A stretch of 64,000 nucleotides of DNA from Verrucomicrobiota bacterium (GCA_016871515.1 VHDE01000003.1:1-64000), one strand, 5' to 3'. Numbered from the stretch's first letter, positions 52,518 through 61,947 are shown. Numbers and translations are program-made. Notes: generated from the letters alone by a model not told the origin.

Positions 52518-53339
52518 GTGGCTGTGCGATTGACCATTCTCGGCAGCGGTTCGGGAGGCAACTGTGCTTACCTCGAAACTGACGAAACCCGGCTTCTGAT
52601 TGATGCTGGCTTTAGCGGACGACAAATCCGCCAACGCTTGGCTCAGATCGGTCGTACACCGGAAACCTTGCATGGAATCCTGATTACGCACGAGCATTGC
52701 GATCATATTCAAGGGCTGGTCGCCCTCTGCGCTAAGACGCCAGTGCCTATCTACACCAATCGACTGACGAAGGAAGCGGTCGAACAACAACTCGAAACCA
52801 AGTTCGACTGCCGCATCTTTAGCACTGGCTCGACATTCGAAATCGGCGACATCGCAGTTGATGCCTTCAGCGTCCCGCACGATGCCTATGATCCCGTCGG
52901 GTTTTTGTTTCGGGCTGGGAATGTCAACATCGGTTTCCTGACTGATCTCGGTTACGCCACCAAATTGGTCGTTGAGCGGGTTCGAAAGGCGAACGTTTTG
53001 GTCCTCGAGACGAATCATGATGTGAAACTCCTGCAGGACGATTACAAACGTCCATGGAGCGTCAAACAACGCATTCTCAGCCGTCATGGCCATCTTTCCA
53101 ACGAAGCGGCGGCCGATGTGGCCGAGCAAATTGTGACCGACGAGTTACGCCATTTGTATTTGGGGCACTTGAGCAAGGATTGCAATCGACCGGAGTTGGC
53201 GTTTCGTGTCGTCAGCGAGCGGCTCGAACGCATGGGCGCGCGCCATGTGCAGGTCAATTCGACATCGCAGGAGGTTCCTTGTCCGACGTTGAGCATGGAG
53301 CGCGGCGCGACAAACGGAATGCTTCCGATCTTCCAATGA
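52518..53339 (+). CDS. MBL-fold hydrolase, WalJ/YycJ-like
   Basis: 273 aa from GTG 52518. A metallo-beta-lactamase fold whose metal motif is ITHEHCDHIQG (HxHxDH), with the family start TILGSGSGGNCAYLETDETRLLIDAG, a characteristic SGSGGN string, SVPHDAYDPVGFLF (third metal His) and VLVLETNHDVKLL and LYLGHLSKDCN (last His). YycJ/WalJ proteins have 5'-exonuclease-type activity linked to mismatch repair or cell-wall control. Cytoplasmic. It is divergent from rpoN, with 215 bases between the starts. Confidence 0.88.
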   Translation: MAVRLTILGSGSGGNCAYLETDETRLLIDAGFSGRQIRQRLAQIGRTPETLHGILITHEHCDHIQGLVALCAKTPVPIYTNRLTKEAVEQQLETKFDCRIFSTGSTFEIGDIAVDAFSVPHDAYDPVGFLFRAGNVNIGFLTDLGYATKLVVERVRKANVLVLETNHDVKLLQDDYKRPWSVKQRILSRHGHLSNEAAADVAEQIVTDELRHLYLGHLSKDCNRPELAFRVVSERLERMGARHVQVNSTSQEVPCPTLSMERGATNGMLPIFQ

Positions 53340-53375
53340 ACTTCCCAAGCCCACGCTCCCGGTGCCTCCCGGAGC

Positions 53376-53566
53376 TGTCGGCACAATCGTAATCGCAGCG
53401 GCGGGCATCCTGCCTGCCGTAGAGCCGGGCATCTTGCCCGGTGGATCACGTGTTGCGATCTGAAAGGCAAACACGAAGTTAAGTTTCAAGCTCTCGCTCC
53501 GGGCGGCAAGATGCGCGCCCTCTACGGCAGGCAAGATGCCCGCCGCTACCGGCAACTTCGCGATGC
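53376..53566. repeat. Compound palindromic repeat, family A copy 2
   Basis: GTCGGCACAATCGTA and GCGGCGGGCATCCTGCCTGCC on the left, and CTACGGCAGGCAAGATGCCC and GCCGCTACCGGCAAC on the right, with an extra palindrome (AGCCGGGCATCTTGCCCGG) inside. The ends are inverted relative to the copy at 6128. No gene is seen in 53340-53632. Confidence 0.75.
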
Positions 53567-53632
53567 ACTGCCGCGCTTCCGTCACAGGCAATTTCTATTT
53601 TCCAATTCCGGTTTCGCCGTTAACTTTCGTTG

Positions 53633-55711
53633 ATGTCACGCGAGTATGTTCTGGAGCCATTTCGCGCGCCCATCCACTTGCAGATCGATTACGCTCGCGA
53701 GTTGAACGAGCAGCAGGGCGCGGCCGTCACGGCGCCGCCGGGTCCAGCGCTCGTGATCGCAGGCGCAGGATCCGGCAAAACCCGCACGTTGATCTATCGA
53801 GTGGCGTATCTCCTCGAGCAAGGAATCCCTCCTGATCGGATTCTGCTGCTGACCTTCACGAATAAAGCGGCCAAGGAAATGATGCGCCGTGTCACTGACG
53901 TTCTGGGCACTGACCTGTCATCGCTTTGGGGTGGGACGTTTCACTCGATCGGCAATCGCATTTTGCGTCGTCATGCGGCCGAACTCGGTTACCGTTCGGA
54001 TTTTACGATTCTGGATCGCGAAGACACCAAGGACTTGTTGAAGGCTTGTATCGATGATGCCGCAATCGATGTGACGGAAACGCGTTTTCCCAAACCGGAA
54101 GTCCTCGGTGAAATCCTTTCGCTCGCCGTCAACACCCAAAAGCCCATCGTCCGCGTTTTGCAAGATCAGTTCGATTATTTTGCGGCATTGAAAAATCAAA
54201 TCCAAAGCGTGCAAGCGAGTTTCGAGAAACGAAAGCGCTCGACGAACGTTGTGGATTTTGACGATTTGCTCGTTCTTTGGCTGAGGCTGCTCCAGGAGAA
54301 GGATGAGATTCGCGACCAGTACCAGCGCCGGTTTCAGTTCGTCCTCGTCGACGAGTATCAGGACACAAACAAATTGCAAGGCGATCTCATCGATTTGCTG
54401 GCGGCACGCCATCAGAATGTCATGGCCGTCGGGGACGACTCCCAAAGCATCTATTCGTGGCGCGGGGCGAATTTCCAGAACATCCTGGAATTTCCGCGAC
54501 GCTACCCGGCGGCGAAGGTTTACAAGATCGAAACTAATTACCGGAGCACGCCCGAAATCCTGGCGGTGGCGAATGCTGCCATCGCGCCGAATCTCTATCA
54601 GTTTCCGAAGACGCTCGCCTCGTCGCGAGAATCTGGTATCAAACCGGTTTTGGTTGCGTGCGGCGATGGCGGCGAGCAGGCCGCTTTCGTGGCGCAAAGG
54701 GCGCTGCAATTGCGCGATGAAGGAATCAATCTCGACGACATGGCGGTGTTGTACCGCTCGCATTTTCATGCGCTCGAATTGCAACTCGAGCTGACTCGGC
54801 GCAACATCCCTTTCAGCATCACGAGCGGCATTCGTTTTTTCGAACAGGCTCACATCAAAGACGTCGCGGCATTTCTGAAGTTTGTCACCAACTCAAATGA
54901 TGAGCTCTCCTTCAAACGGCTTGTGCGTTTGCTTCCGGGCATTGGCGGCAAAGGAGCGGAGAAATTATGGCGCCAATTCAGTGAAAGGTGGGCTGCGAAA
55001 GCTGAACCGCCCGGCTTCCAAGAAAAACAAGCCGGCGCCAAAGTCGAATCGCCTGGTTCGAACTCTCCAGCTGCTCGGCATCGGCCTTTGGCTGCGGCTC
55101 TCCAGGCTTGCGCTGGATCTGTGTCGACAAAGACCGCGGCGTCGTGGGCGCAGTTCACGGCCACGGTTGCTCAACTCGAATCCGAACCGGTCCAAGGCAA
55201 CACAGCGCGGATGCTTCGGCTGATTGTCGAGGCCGGCTATGAAGAGTACGTTAAAGCGAATTACACGAACTACCGAGCGCGCATGGAGGACCTCGAGCAG
55301 CTCATCAATTTCGCTTTGCAGTTCCAGACGACCGAGGAGTTTTTAACGCAGCTGGCGCTTTTCTCGAATCTCGAAGCGGAAGACGAAAAGCCAGCTCGCC
55401 AGGACTCCGAGCAGATTCGGCTCTCGACCGTTCACCAGGCCAAGGGCCTCGAATTCAAAGTCGTCTTTGTGATTATGCTTTCTGATGGTCTCTTTCCATC
55501 GACGCGTTCATTGGAACGGCCCGAAAGCGAAGAGGAAGAAAGGCGTTTGTTTTATGTCGCCATCACGCGCGCCAAGGATGAGTTGTATCTGAGTTATCCA
55601 TTGATTCGCACTTCGAGTGGATACGGCGGAGACAAAATGCAAGTACCCTCCCGCTTCTTACATGACCTGCCCGCAGAGTTACTGGACGAATGGAATTTGC
55701 GGTCCTACTAA
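53633..55711 (+). CDS. UvrD/PcrA-type DNA helicase
   Basis: 692 aa from ATG 53633 (a TTG just before is possible). Superfamily 1A 3'-5' helicase; all motifs occur in order. Q motif LNEQQGAAV; motif I AGAGSGKTRTLIYRVAYLL; Ia LLTFTNKAAKEMMRR; II FVLVDEYQDTNKLQ; III GDDSQSIYSWRGANFQNI; IV YKIETNYRST; V TVHQAKGLEFKVVFVIML; VI EERRLFYVAITRAKDELYL. A Lys/Ala-rich insertion near residue 460 (EPPGFQEKQAGAKVESPGSN) is unusual and low-complexity. It lacks the C-terminal Tudor-like tail of PcrA. Role in repair or replication restart is likely. Confidence 0.93.
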   Translation: MSREYVLEPFRAPIHLQIDYARELNEQQGAAVTAPPGPALVIAGAGSGKTRTLIYRVAYLLEQGIPPDRILLLTFTNKAAKEMMRRVTDVLGTDLSSLWGGTFHSIGNRILRRHAAELGYRSDFTILDREDTKDLLKACIDDAAIDVTETRFPKPEVLGEILSLAVNTQKPIVRVLQDQFDYFAALKNQIQSVQASFEKRKRSTNVVDFDDLLVLWLRLLQEKDEIRDQYQRRFQFVLVDEYQDTNKLQGDLIDLLAARHQNVMAVGDDSQSIYSWRGANFQNILEFPRRYPAAKVYKIETNYRSTPEILAVANAAIAPNLYQFPKTLASSRESGIKPVLVACGDGGEQAAFVAQRALQLRDEGINLDDMAVLYRSHFHALELQLELTRRNIPFSITSGIRFFEQAHIKDVAAFLKFVTNSNDELSFKRLVRLLPGIGGKGAEKLWRQFSERWAAKAEPPGFQEKQAGAKVESPGSNSPAARHRPLAAALQACAGSVSTKTAASWAQFTATVAQLESEPVQGNTARMLRLIVEAGYEEYVKANYTNYRARMEDLEQLINFALQFQTTEEFLTQLALFSNLEAEDEKPARQDSEQIRLSTVHQAKGLEFKVVFVIMLSDGLFPSTRSLERPESEEEERRLFYVAITRAKDELYLSYPLIRTSSGYGGDKMQVPSRFLHDLPAELLDEWNLRSY

Positions 55712-55769
55712 AGCATAATGCCGTTCGGTAATTCAGAAGGCATTTGTCCCGGAGGGAGATGGCGAAAAT

Positions 55770-55917
55770 AGCCCGGCGTTTCAACGCCGGGGCTGGGCGG
55801 ATGAACACGGGAGTCCCGAAGGGACGGCGGAATCGCATGGCAAGCGCGAACGGCTCAACCGTCGCTTCGGGACTTACGTCTCGGGCGATTTGGTTCCCGG
55901 CGTTGAAACGCCGCGCG
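55770..55917. repeat. Compound palindromic repeat, family G
   Basis: AGCCCGGCGTTTCAACGCCG (55770), AGTCCCGAAGGGAC (55812-55825), GTCGCTTCGGGACT (55861-55874, inverted) and CCCGGCGTTGAAACGCCG (55896). The outer pair and the inner pair are each inverted copies. A 103-codon frame crosses it, but mostly translates the repeat. No supported gene in 55712-56020. Confidence 0.7.
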
Positions 55918-56020
55918 CTTGGTTTTTTGGCGCGTCGGTTCTCCGGCAAGAGATGGGCAACCGGCGAAGTGATGGTGCCGGATGAAGCGTTGGGGCCATT
56001 AGCCGCTGAAGGCATACGGT

Positions 56021-57186
56021 TTACTGTCGAGGGTCGAAGAAGATTCCGGAAATGACAGTTCCATTAGCCTCGTCCGTATTATCTTTGATTCGAAACTTGA
56101 TGTGGCCTTTGACCGTGTACTTCAAATAGACGCCGTTGTGAAATTCGGAAATGCTTTGCGAATCGAGCACTTCTTCCGATTCGCCGTCCAGTGCTTCGAC
56201 AGTCATCGACAGCTTCGCGCTTTTGAAATCCGCAAAATATAGCGCGACCTTTTTCGGCTGCGGATCGTTGATGGTGACATCGGCCATAATTCCTGAATGG
56301 CATTGTGCGTAGGGAGTGTGAACGCTGGCGGCCGCTCGGGCCATCCTGCGCTCGTCCGAATCCGGCTTTTGTAGCGCGTTGTCTCCCGGCGATCCCGTGA
56401 AGAATGCCGAAGTCGCCGTTACGGGCGCTGTGCCTTTATCCCAAGTGTTGTATTGAAATTCTAGAATATCGCGTTGCCCGCTGCATCGACCATGATATCA
56501 GCCGCCGCGCCCCCAGGAATGGAAAGTTTCCCCGTGCCATTGAAGCCCGTGTCGAGCATCCCGTCCGCAGTCAGTTTCGCAATCAGCCCAATTGGCTGGG
56601 CGCCGCGGCCACGATCACCGCGAGTAATACCGGCAACCCGGATCGCTTTCCGTTTCGGATCGTAGGCCAGCGCTGTCGCCAAATCAGCCGCGCTGTTGAA
56701 GTCAAATGAGACTCGACCACCGGGCGAGTTCTTTTGCGGAGCCGGGCCAGCCAAGAGGATTCGGCCATCTTCTCGCACCGCCATGCCCTTAATGGTAAAC
56801 CCGTTTCCGGGCGAATCCACATCCGTCCAGGAAATCAGGCAGTAACCTTTTCCCTCAGGGCCGAATTTTTGGTCGAGAGTCAGGTCCGTATTGTATTTCA
56901 AAACATAAGACCGCGGCGGACTGTTGAAAATGATCCCGGGAACGATGATTTTTTCGTTTTTCGGATCGCGCGCATCGATGACTGCGTCCCACGATTCTTC
57001 CCAGGCTGCGGTGGAGGCCGGGTAAAGAAAGCTAAAATCGAAATTCGTTAGTCGAGCGCCGTTCTTTGGATAAGATGCCGCGCCGACGGCAAGCGCGCTA
57101 AGGCCAAGCAGAATTGTTCTCAAGGAACACCGCCGCAATCGTTTCGATATAATGCTTTTGGCAATGATCGAGGCGCGTTTCCTCAT
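56021..57186 (-). pseudogene. Secreted propeller protein gene, frameshifted
   Basis: Reading down the minus strand, 242 codons from 57186 are open: an N-terminus with a membrane or signal segment (LRTILLGLSALAVGAA), then delta-60/DUF5122-like propeller repeats (GFTIKGMAVREDGRILLAG, AYDPKRKAIRVAGITRGD, LTADGMLDTGFNGTGKLSI, IMVDAAGNAIF) and TAG 56461. In the next frame, starting before that TAG, the text continues LEFQYNTWDKGTAPVTATSA without a gap. It leads to a C-terminal domain (HSGIMADVTINDPQPKKVAL, GHIKFRIKDNTDEANGTVIS, GIFFDPRQ) known from secreted hydrolase tails. The frame change near 56465, with probable loss of propeller blades, splits one protein. Both halves may be translated, but no full product is expected. 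Confidence 0.7.
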
Positions 57187-57366
57187 AGGCTTTCCTTGCT
57201 TTCGTGCGTTGCACTGAGCGCAGTCGTACAGGGGAGGTGGTTAATGCCGATGTCGGGTGAAGGCACTAGGACCAGCATAGGTGACGGCCATAGCGCGGTG
57301 CTGGTGCGGGTCCGTCAACGATGCGTCTCAAAGGCGGGGGCGAATGCGATTAAAACCGAAGTTCAC

Positions 57367-57470
57367 GAGCGTAGGGTTGATGCCGCAGAAACGTACGCAG
57401 AGGCGAAACGTTCCGAAGAATCTCGAGCCCCTTCGCATATTTCACGTTCTGCAGCGTAAACGCTGCGCTC
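57367..57470. repeat. MITE-like element, family F copy 2
   Basis: GAGCGTAGGGTTGATGCCGC... and TTCTGCAGCGTAAACGCTGC... form terminal inverted repeats (right one perfect relative to copy 1; left one diverged). The inside reads AACGTACGCAGAG then GAAGAATCTCGAG, as in 39178. No other feature is visible in 57187-57618. Confidence 0.8.
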
Positions 57471-57618
57471 CCTGGCTAACCGAGTGGGTCGCGTGGGGCG
57501 TGGCGTTCTCCGGAAACAACCTAAGCTAACCTTGGCATGCCGAACGAATATGCCTTGCAACCAACGCGGGCATTCGCGCGGATTGCCACATCCCTGCTGA
57601 TGCTGTAAGTAGCTGGCC

Positions 57619-58953
57619 ATGATCAGTTGTTTCACGAAGGCGTCGTCGCGGCTCAACCGCCTCGTTTTGGAACAACTGCGAGCGTGTTCGAAGGGCTGGC
57701 TGCCAAGACGCATCGTCATCAAGCCGAATTGGGTGTTGCACGAGACTGATCCCGCGTTTCCAATCAAGGCGCTGGTCACGGACACGCGGCTGATTGAAGC
57801 CACGGTCGAGGCTTGCCTGGAACTCTTTCCATCGGCGGAATCCATTTTAGTGGGCGATTGCCCATTGCAATACGCTGACTGGCCTTTGATGTGCCGGCAG
57901 GCCGGGCTTGAGCCAGTGATGGAACGGTTCTCTCGAACGGGCGAGGGCAAGGTCGCCTTTCGCGATCTGCGCAAGGAAGTCTTCCGTCAAAATCAAGGGA
58001 CCTTCCTTTCCGAAAGTCGCGACCCTCATGGCGATCCGAAAGGCTATCGTGAAGTCGAACTCGGAAACCGCAGCCACCTCGAGCCAATCTCGCACCAATC
58101 AAAGCGCTTTGCCGTGAATGATTACAGCGCTGCCGTAACCAGCAGCAATCATCGTCCCGGCTCGCACAAGTATTTCGTCAGCCAGAGTGTGTTGCACGCG
58201 GACTTGTTCATTAATTTGCCGAAATGGAAATCGCACCAAAAGAGCGGCATCACTTGCGCCTTGAAAAATCTTGTCGGCATCAATGGGGACAAGGCGTACT
58301 TGCCACATTTTCGAAAGGGCGCTCCCAAGTGGGGCGGAGACGAATATCGAGATGAGAATCGCTGGCTTTATTTCGCGCAAACGCAGCTTCGGGAACGTTT
58401 TCAAAAACGGAGTCAACTCGCCTATAAGGTTCTGAAGCCTGGTTGGGAACTGATCAAGCGTGTCCGCGGCATTGAAACCCGGATCGAGAACCGAGAAGCT
58501 GCGCCGAAGAGCTTTTATATCGCGGGCGGCGCTTGGCATGGCAATGAGACCATTTGGCGGATGATTTATGACTTGAATCTGATCATTCAATGCGCCGACG
58601 CTGACGGCAACTTGCAGTCGACGCCGCAGCGACATTATTTCTGTATCGTTGATGGCATGATCAGCGGCGAAGGGAACGGACCATTGCAGCCGCTTGCGAG
58701 AGAAACGGATTGGCTGGTCTGCGGCTCCGACCCGTTCGAAATTGATGCGGCGCTCAGCTGGTTCATGGGTTTCAATCCGGAGAAATTGCCAGTGATTGCG
58801 CGCCGGGACCAGTTCGGCGGCCTTGGGTGGGGTGATTTCGAATTCGACCAGCTTCAAACAAGACTGGACGATCAAGTAATCAAACCAGTCGAGTCGCCGA
58901 TCAATTTTCAATTTAGGCCGCCGCCCGGCTGGAGGAATTACGTTGAACGTTGA
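57619..58953 (+). CDS. DUF362-domain protein
   Basis: 444 aa. Parts of the DUF362 signature are visible: RIVIKPNWV in the first strand, TDTRLIEATVEACLELFP, SILVGDCPLQ, a conserved INLPKWKSHQKSGITCALKNLVGI near residue 210 and VDGMISGEGNGPLQP late in the chain. DUF362 proteins are often linked with Fe-S clusters, but no CxxC..C ferredoxin cysteines are seen here, so this is the cluster-less form found in polysaccharide gene clusters. The last 11 bases overlap the start of a CapK/PaaK-like gene, so the two are translationally coupled and probably act together. Confidence 0.8.
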   Translation: MISCFTKASSRLNRLVLEQLRACSKGWLPRRIVIKPNWVLHETDPAFPIKALVTDTRLIEATVEACLELFPSAESILVGDCPLQYADWPLMCRQAGLEPVMERFSRTGEGKVAFRDLRKEVFRQNQGTFLSESRDPHGDPKGYREVELGNRSHLEPISHQSKRFAVNDYSAAVTSSNHRPGSHKYFVSQSVLHADLFINLPKWKSHQKSGITCALKNLVGINGDKAYLPHFRKGAPKWGGDEYRDENRWLYFAQTQLRERFQKRSQLAYKVLKPGWELIKRVRGIETRIENREAAPKSFYIAGGAWHGNETIWRMIYDLNLIIQCADADGNLQSTPQRHYFCIVDGMISGEGNGPLQPLARETDWLVCGSDPFEIDAALSWFMGFNPEKLPVIARRDQFGGLGWGDFEFDQLQTRLDDQVIKPVESPINFQFRPPPGWRNYVER

Positions 58954-60373
58954 TTGGCTTTCTCGATTGCCCGGACCTCTGCGAGCGTCGCTTTACTTCG
59001 CGCTCCAGCGAGGCATCGGTTCGCAGATTCATTTCAGATGGGAAGCGCTTAAGGAGTGGCGCCGTCTTTCCGCCGCCGATCTAAGTGAGGCGATTGAAAG
59101 ACGCCTGAAACGATTACTGGACCGCGCGATCAATCAATCTCCGTACTATCAGCAGCTTCGCCTTGTAAGGCAGCCGGGCGAGAGTATTCAACAGTTCTTA
59201 CAGCGTTTTCCAGTTTTAACCCGGGAACAGATTCGCGCGCGGTTCTGTGAATTGGTTGTTGATCCATTGCGCAAGCAGATCACTTCTCCCGAGAGTGTCT
59301 CGAAGAAACGGTACGATTGGCTCGTCGTCAAGACCGGTGGGACGACTGGTGTTCCGACCGCTGTCGTGCACGACGCGGAATTTCGTGATTGGGGCCGCGC
59401 CATGCGTCTGCTTTCGCAAGAGCTCTGCGGCTTTCCGCTCGGCACACGATACTTCCGCTTGTGGGGTTCTGAGCAGGATCTCTTGCAACAGAAGGAAAAG
59501 CTGGATCGCCGCGTCCTGAAAAATCTTTTGGGCGAAGTGACAATGAACGCGTTTCGCGCGAAAGAGGCCGAGTTGATTCAACACCTGAAGGTCATCCGCA
59601 GCCATCCGGAGATTCAGTATATGATGGCTTACGTCGACGCTTCCGTCAGCTTGGCTGAGTTCATCGAAGACCGCCAAGTGCCCGCGCCAAAGCTGAGGAC
59701 GATTATGGCGTGCGCTGGCACGGTCACTCTGGAATGGCGTAAGATTTTGGAGCGCACGTTTCAAGCCGAGGTGTTCGATAAATATGGTTCGCGCGAATGT
59801 GCGGACATTGCCTGCGAATGCTCGGCTCATGCCGGCCTCCACGTTTATTCGCCGAACGTCTTTGTGGAAGTTGTGGATGAATCAGGTCGGCGTTGCCCGC
59901 CGGGCGAAACGGGACGGCTCCTGATTACTTTGCTGAATAACCTCAGTTTTCCGATGATTCGGTACGAGATCGGTGACCTGGGAGTTTGGGCTGAGCCTGC
60001 GCCATGTCCCTGCGGACTTCCCTTCCCGCGCTTGCAAAGCCTGCAAGGCCGCGCCGACGATATGCTCACAACCGAAGATGGGACGTTGCTCTCGTCAGTA
60101 TTTGTGCGGCATTTTGTGGGAGTAAGCTTGAACCGGCAGCTCATTCGCGAATGGCAATTGGAACAAACGGGACGCCAGGCATTTGTTTTCCGGTACATTC
60201 CCCTGGCGAAGGATGGCTTGGAGAGTAACTTGCGCCAGTTAGAAACAACGTTCCGAACAGCTCTGGGCAAGTCAGCCGCGATTCAAATGCAGGAAGTCGT
60301 CGAGGTCCCACCTTCGCCCACTGGAAAAACGCGCTGGATTGTCAACCGGTGGAAGCGAGGCCAGAGCTGCTGA
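58943..60373 (+). CDS. CapK/phenylacetate-CoA ligase-like adenylation enzyme
   Basis: 476 aa from TTG 58943, overlapping the DUF362 gene by 11 bases (AACGTTGATTGG). It resembles the PaaK/CapK branch of ANL adenylating enzymes. The phosphate-binding loop is VVKTGGTTGVPTAVVHD near residue 130. The adenosine part is YGSRECADIACECSAHAG near residue 275. The C-terminal part is NLSFPMIRYEIGDLG, with the catalytic-type Asp and the AMP ribose contact. Such enzymes activate an acyl or sugar-acid carboxylate for coupling. With DUF362 the likely setting is polymer or lipid synthesis, but no glycosyltransferase is adjacent. Substrate unknown. Confidence 0.8.
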   Translation: MNVDWLSRLPGPLRASLYFALQRGIGSQIHFRWEALKEWRRLSAADLSEAIERRLKRLLDRAINQSPYYQQLRLVRQPGESIQQFLQRFPVLTREQIRARFCELVVDPLRKQITSPESVSKKRYDWLVVKTGGTTGVPTAVVHDAEFRDWGRAMRLLSQELCGFPLGTRYFRLWGSEQDLLQQKEKLDRRVLKNLLGEVTMNAFRAKEAELIQHLKVIRSHPEIQYMMAYVDASVSLAEFIEDRQVPAPKLRTIMACAGTVTLEWRKILERTFQAEVFDKYGSRECADIACECSAHAGLHVYSPNVFVEVVDESGRRCPPGETGRLLITLLNNLSFPMIRYEIGDLGVWAEPAPCPCGLPFPRLQSLQGRADDMLTTEDGTLLSSVFVRHFVGVSLNRQLIREWQLEQTGRQAFVFRYIPLAKDGLESNLRQLETTFRTALGKSAAIQMQEVVEVPPSPTGKTRWIVNRWKRGQSC

Positions 60374-60460
60374 CCTAGACCTAGGAATTCAGAAATTGCC
60401 AGCAGCCGGCGTGAGAAGGCCCTGGAATCTCCGTTTATCACGGCAAATAAATGAGCCTCC

Positions 60461-60730
60461 TCAAATCTCAACGAGCTGCACAGAGCCGGCGGGCTTGACC
60501 AAATATGAATTAGCGCCGAGATCGTTCGCTGTTTCAAAATCGACCGGCACATTCGAGGCCGAAAGGATGATAAAAGGGATGCGTTTAAGCTTCGGTTGAG
60601 TTTTCACCCAGGCCAGCAGTTCGTAGCCGTTCATCTGCGGCATTTTGAGATCGGAAAGGATCAGGGTTGGCAACGGACAAACGCGGCGATCAGCGAAGGA
60701 GCCTTGCCCGAGAAGGTAAGCGCGGGCGCG
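60461..60730 (-). pseudogene. CheY-like receiver fragment
   Basis: 89 residues, starting just after a TAG at 60733. It contains the second half of a receiver: LILSDLKMPQMNGYELLAW with the phospho-acceptor Asp, PFIILSASN with the conserved Ser/Thr strand, and GANSYLVKPAG with the invariant Lys. Before it, YLLGQGSFADRR also fits the family, but the first strand with the acidic pair (about 40 residues) is gone. An in-frame TTG at 60673 could start a shorter piece. Unlike the receivers at 9939 and 11436, it has no attached output domain. It is the opposite of those losses: here the front is lost. Confidence 0.7.
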
Positions 60731-60792
60731 CTAAAACTCAATTCTTGGGACAGGCCCTAGTATAGGCCGCTCCTTTTGGCTATCCTCGACCC

Positions 60793-61947
60793 ATGCACAA
60801 ATTGCGTTTGGTACGGCTGGCGCTGGCAATCACATTGGCCGCTGGTTCGTTTCATCTTAGCGCCCGCGCTGCCGAATCGCATCTCAATCGCGGCGAGGCT
60901 GCAATGGCTTTGCATACTTTATCGAACGAACGTCTCGCGCAACTCCGGACAGAGCGCGCCGCCGAGATGCAAACCAATCAGCTTACGCTCGCGGGGAAAA
61001 CGCTGCGTTGGGAGGAACGGGTGTTTGGCGAAGCGCCGCCAGGCGGCCACAGCTTGTGGATTTCCATGCATGGCGGCGGCAATGCGCGTCCGGCCGTCAA
61101 TGATCGGCAGTGGCAAAACCAAATCTCGCTCTACAAACCTGACGAAGGCATTTACGTGGCGCCGCGCGCGCCGACGGACACCTGGAACCTTTGGCATGAA
61201 GCCCACATCGACCCGATGTTCGACCGCCTCATCGAAAATTATGTCGCGTTGCGGCGCGTGAATCCGGATCGCGTTTATCTCATGGGCTATTCGGCTGGCG
61301 GCGACGGCGTCTGGCAACTGGCTCCGCGCATGGCGGACCGGTGGGCCGCGGCCGCAATGATGGCCGGACATCCGAACGAAGCTTCCTTGCTTGGGCTTCG
61401 CAATCTTCCGTTCGCACTATTCGTTGGCGGAAATGACTCGGCCTATCGCCGCAACGAAGTCGTCGCCGAACGCGCTAAAGAATTGGATCGTCTACAGGAG
61501 GCAGACCCTGGCGGTTACGAACACTTCGCCCGTGTCTATGAAGGATTGCCGCATTGGATGAACCGCAAAGATGCCGAAGCTCTTCCTTGGATGATGCGCC
61601 ACACCCGCAATCCGTGGCCGAAAAAAGTTGTCTGGTTCCAGGATGACGTAACCCACACGCGCTTTTACTGGCTGGCCGTGCCAGTTGAGGAAGCAAAGGC
61701 TGGACGGAAAATCGTCGGGGAGATCACCGGCCAAACGGTCAAGCTGTCCGGCGAGGTCCCTCAACGCATCATCCTGCGATTGCACGACGCCCTCGTGGAC
61801 CTGGATAAACCGGTCGTCGTATTCGTCGAGGGGCGCGAGGCATTCAGTGGCCGCGTTCAACGGCGCGCTGAGGTGATTCGTGAGTCGCTCTGGCAACGGG
61901 CAGACCCGAAGTCCGCCGCTACAGCGAAGCTGATTCTAGAATGGTGA
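60793..61947 (+). CDS. Secreted alpha/beta hydrolase
   Basis: 384 aa with a signal peptide (LVRLALAITLAAGSFHLSARA). The nucleophile elbow is VYLMGYSAGGDGVW (Ser167). The oxyanion-type HGGGN loop (SLWISMHGGGNARP) lies before it, as in PHB-depolymerase/feruloyl-esterase-like lipases. A His candidate is in GLPHWMNRKD or DVTHTRFYW. The end is a small beta domain (KLSGEVPQRIILRLHDALVDL). Related in design to the larger protein at 13778. Probably an esterase or peptidase outside the cytoplasm. Confidence 0.82.
   Translation: MHKLRLVRLALAITLAAGSFHLSARAAESHLNRGEAAMALHTLSNERLAQLRTERAAEMQTNQLTLAGKTLRWEERVFGEAPPGGHSLWISMHGGGNARPAVNDRQWQNQISLYKPDEGIYVAPRAPTDTWNLWHEAHIDPMFDRLIENYVALRRVNPDRVYLMGYSAGGDGVWQLAPRMADRWAAAAMMAGHPNEASLLGLRNLPFALFVGGNDSAYRRNEVVAERAKELDRLQEADPGGYEHFARVYEGLPHWMNRKDAEALPWMMRHTRNPWPKKVVWFQDDVTHTRFYWLAVPVEEAKAGRKIVGEITGQTVKLSGEVPQRIILRLHDALVDLDKPVVVFVEGREAFSGRVQRRAEVIRESLWQRADPKSAATAKLILEW

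Noticed and set aside
53918-54853. A 311-codon minus-strand frame
   Set aside because: Antisense shadow of the UvrD-type helicase, whose seven motifs are certain.
55744-56055. A 103-codon plus-strand frame with a VMVPDEALGPLAAEGI stretch
   Set aside because: Two-thirds of it translates the family G palindrome, and the rest is a short stretch without a start. It could be a relic of a small verrucomicrobial protein, but support is too thin to list.
58099-58911. A 270-codon minus-strand frame
   Set aside because: Antisense to the DUF362 gene, no motif, no ribosome site.
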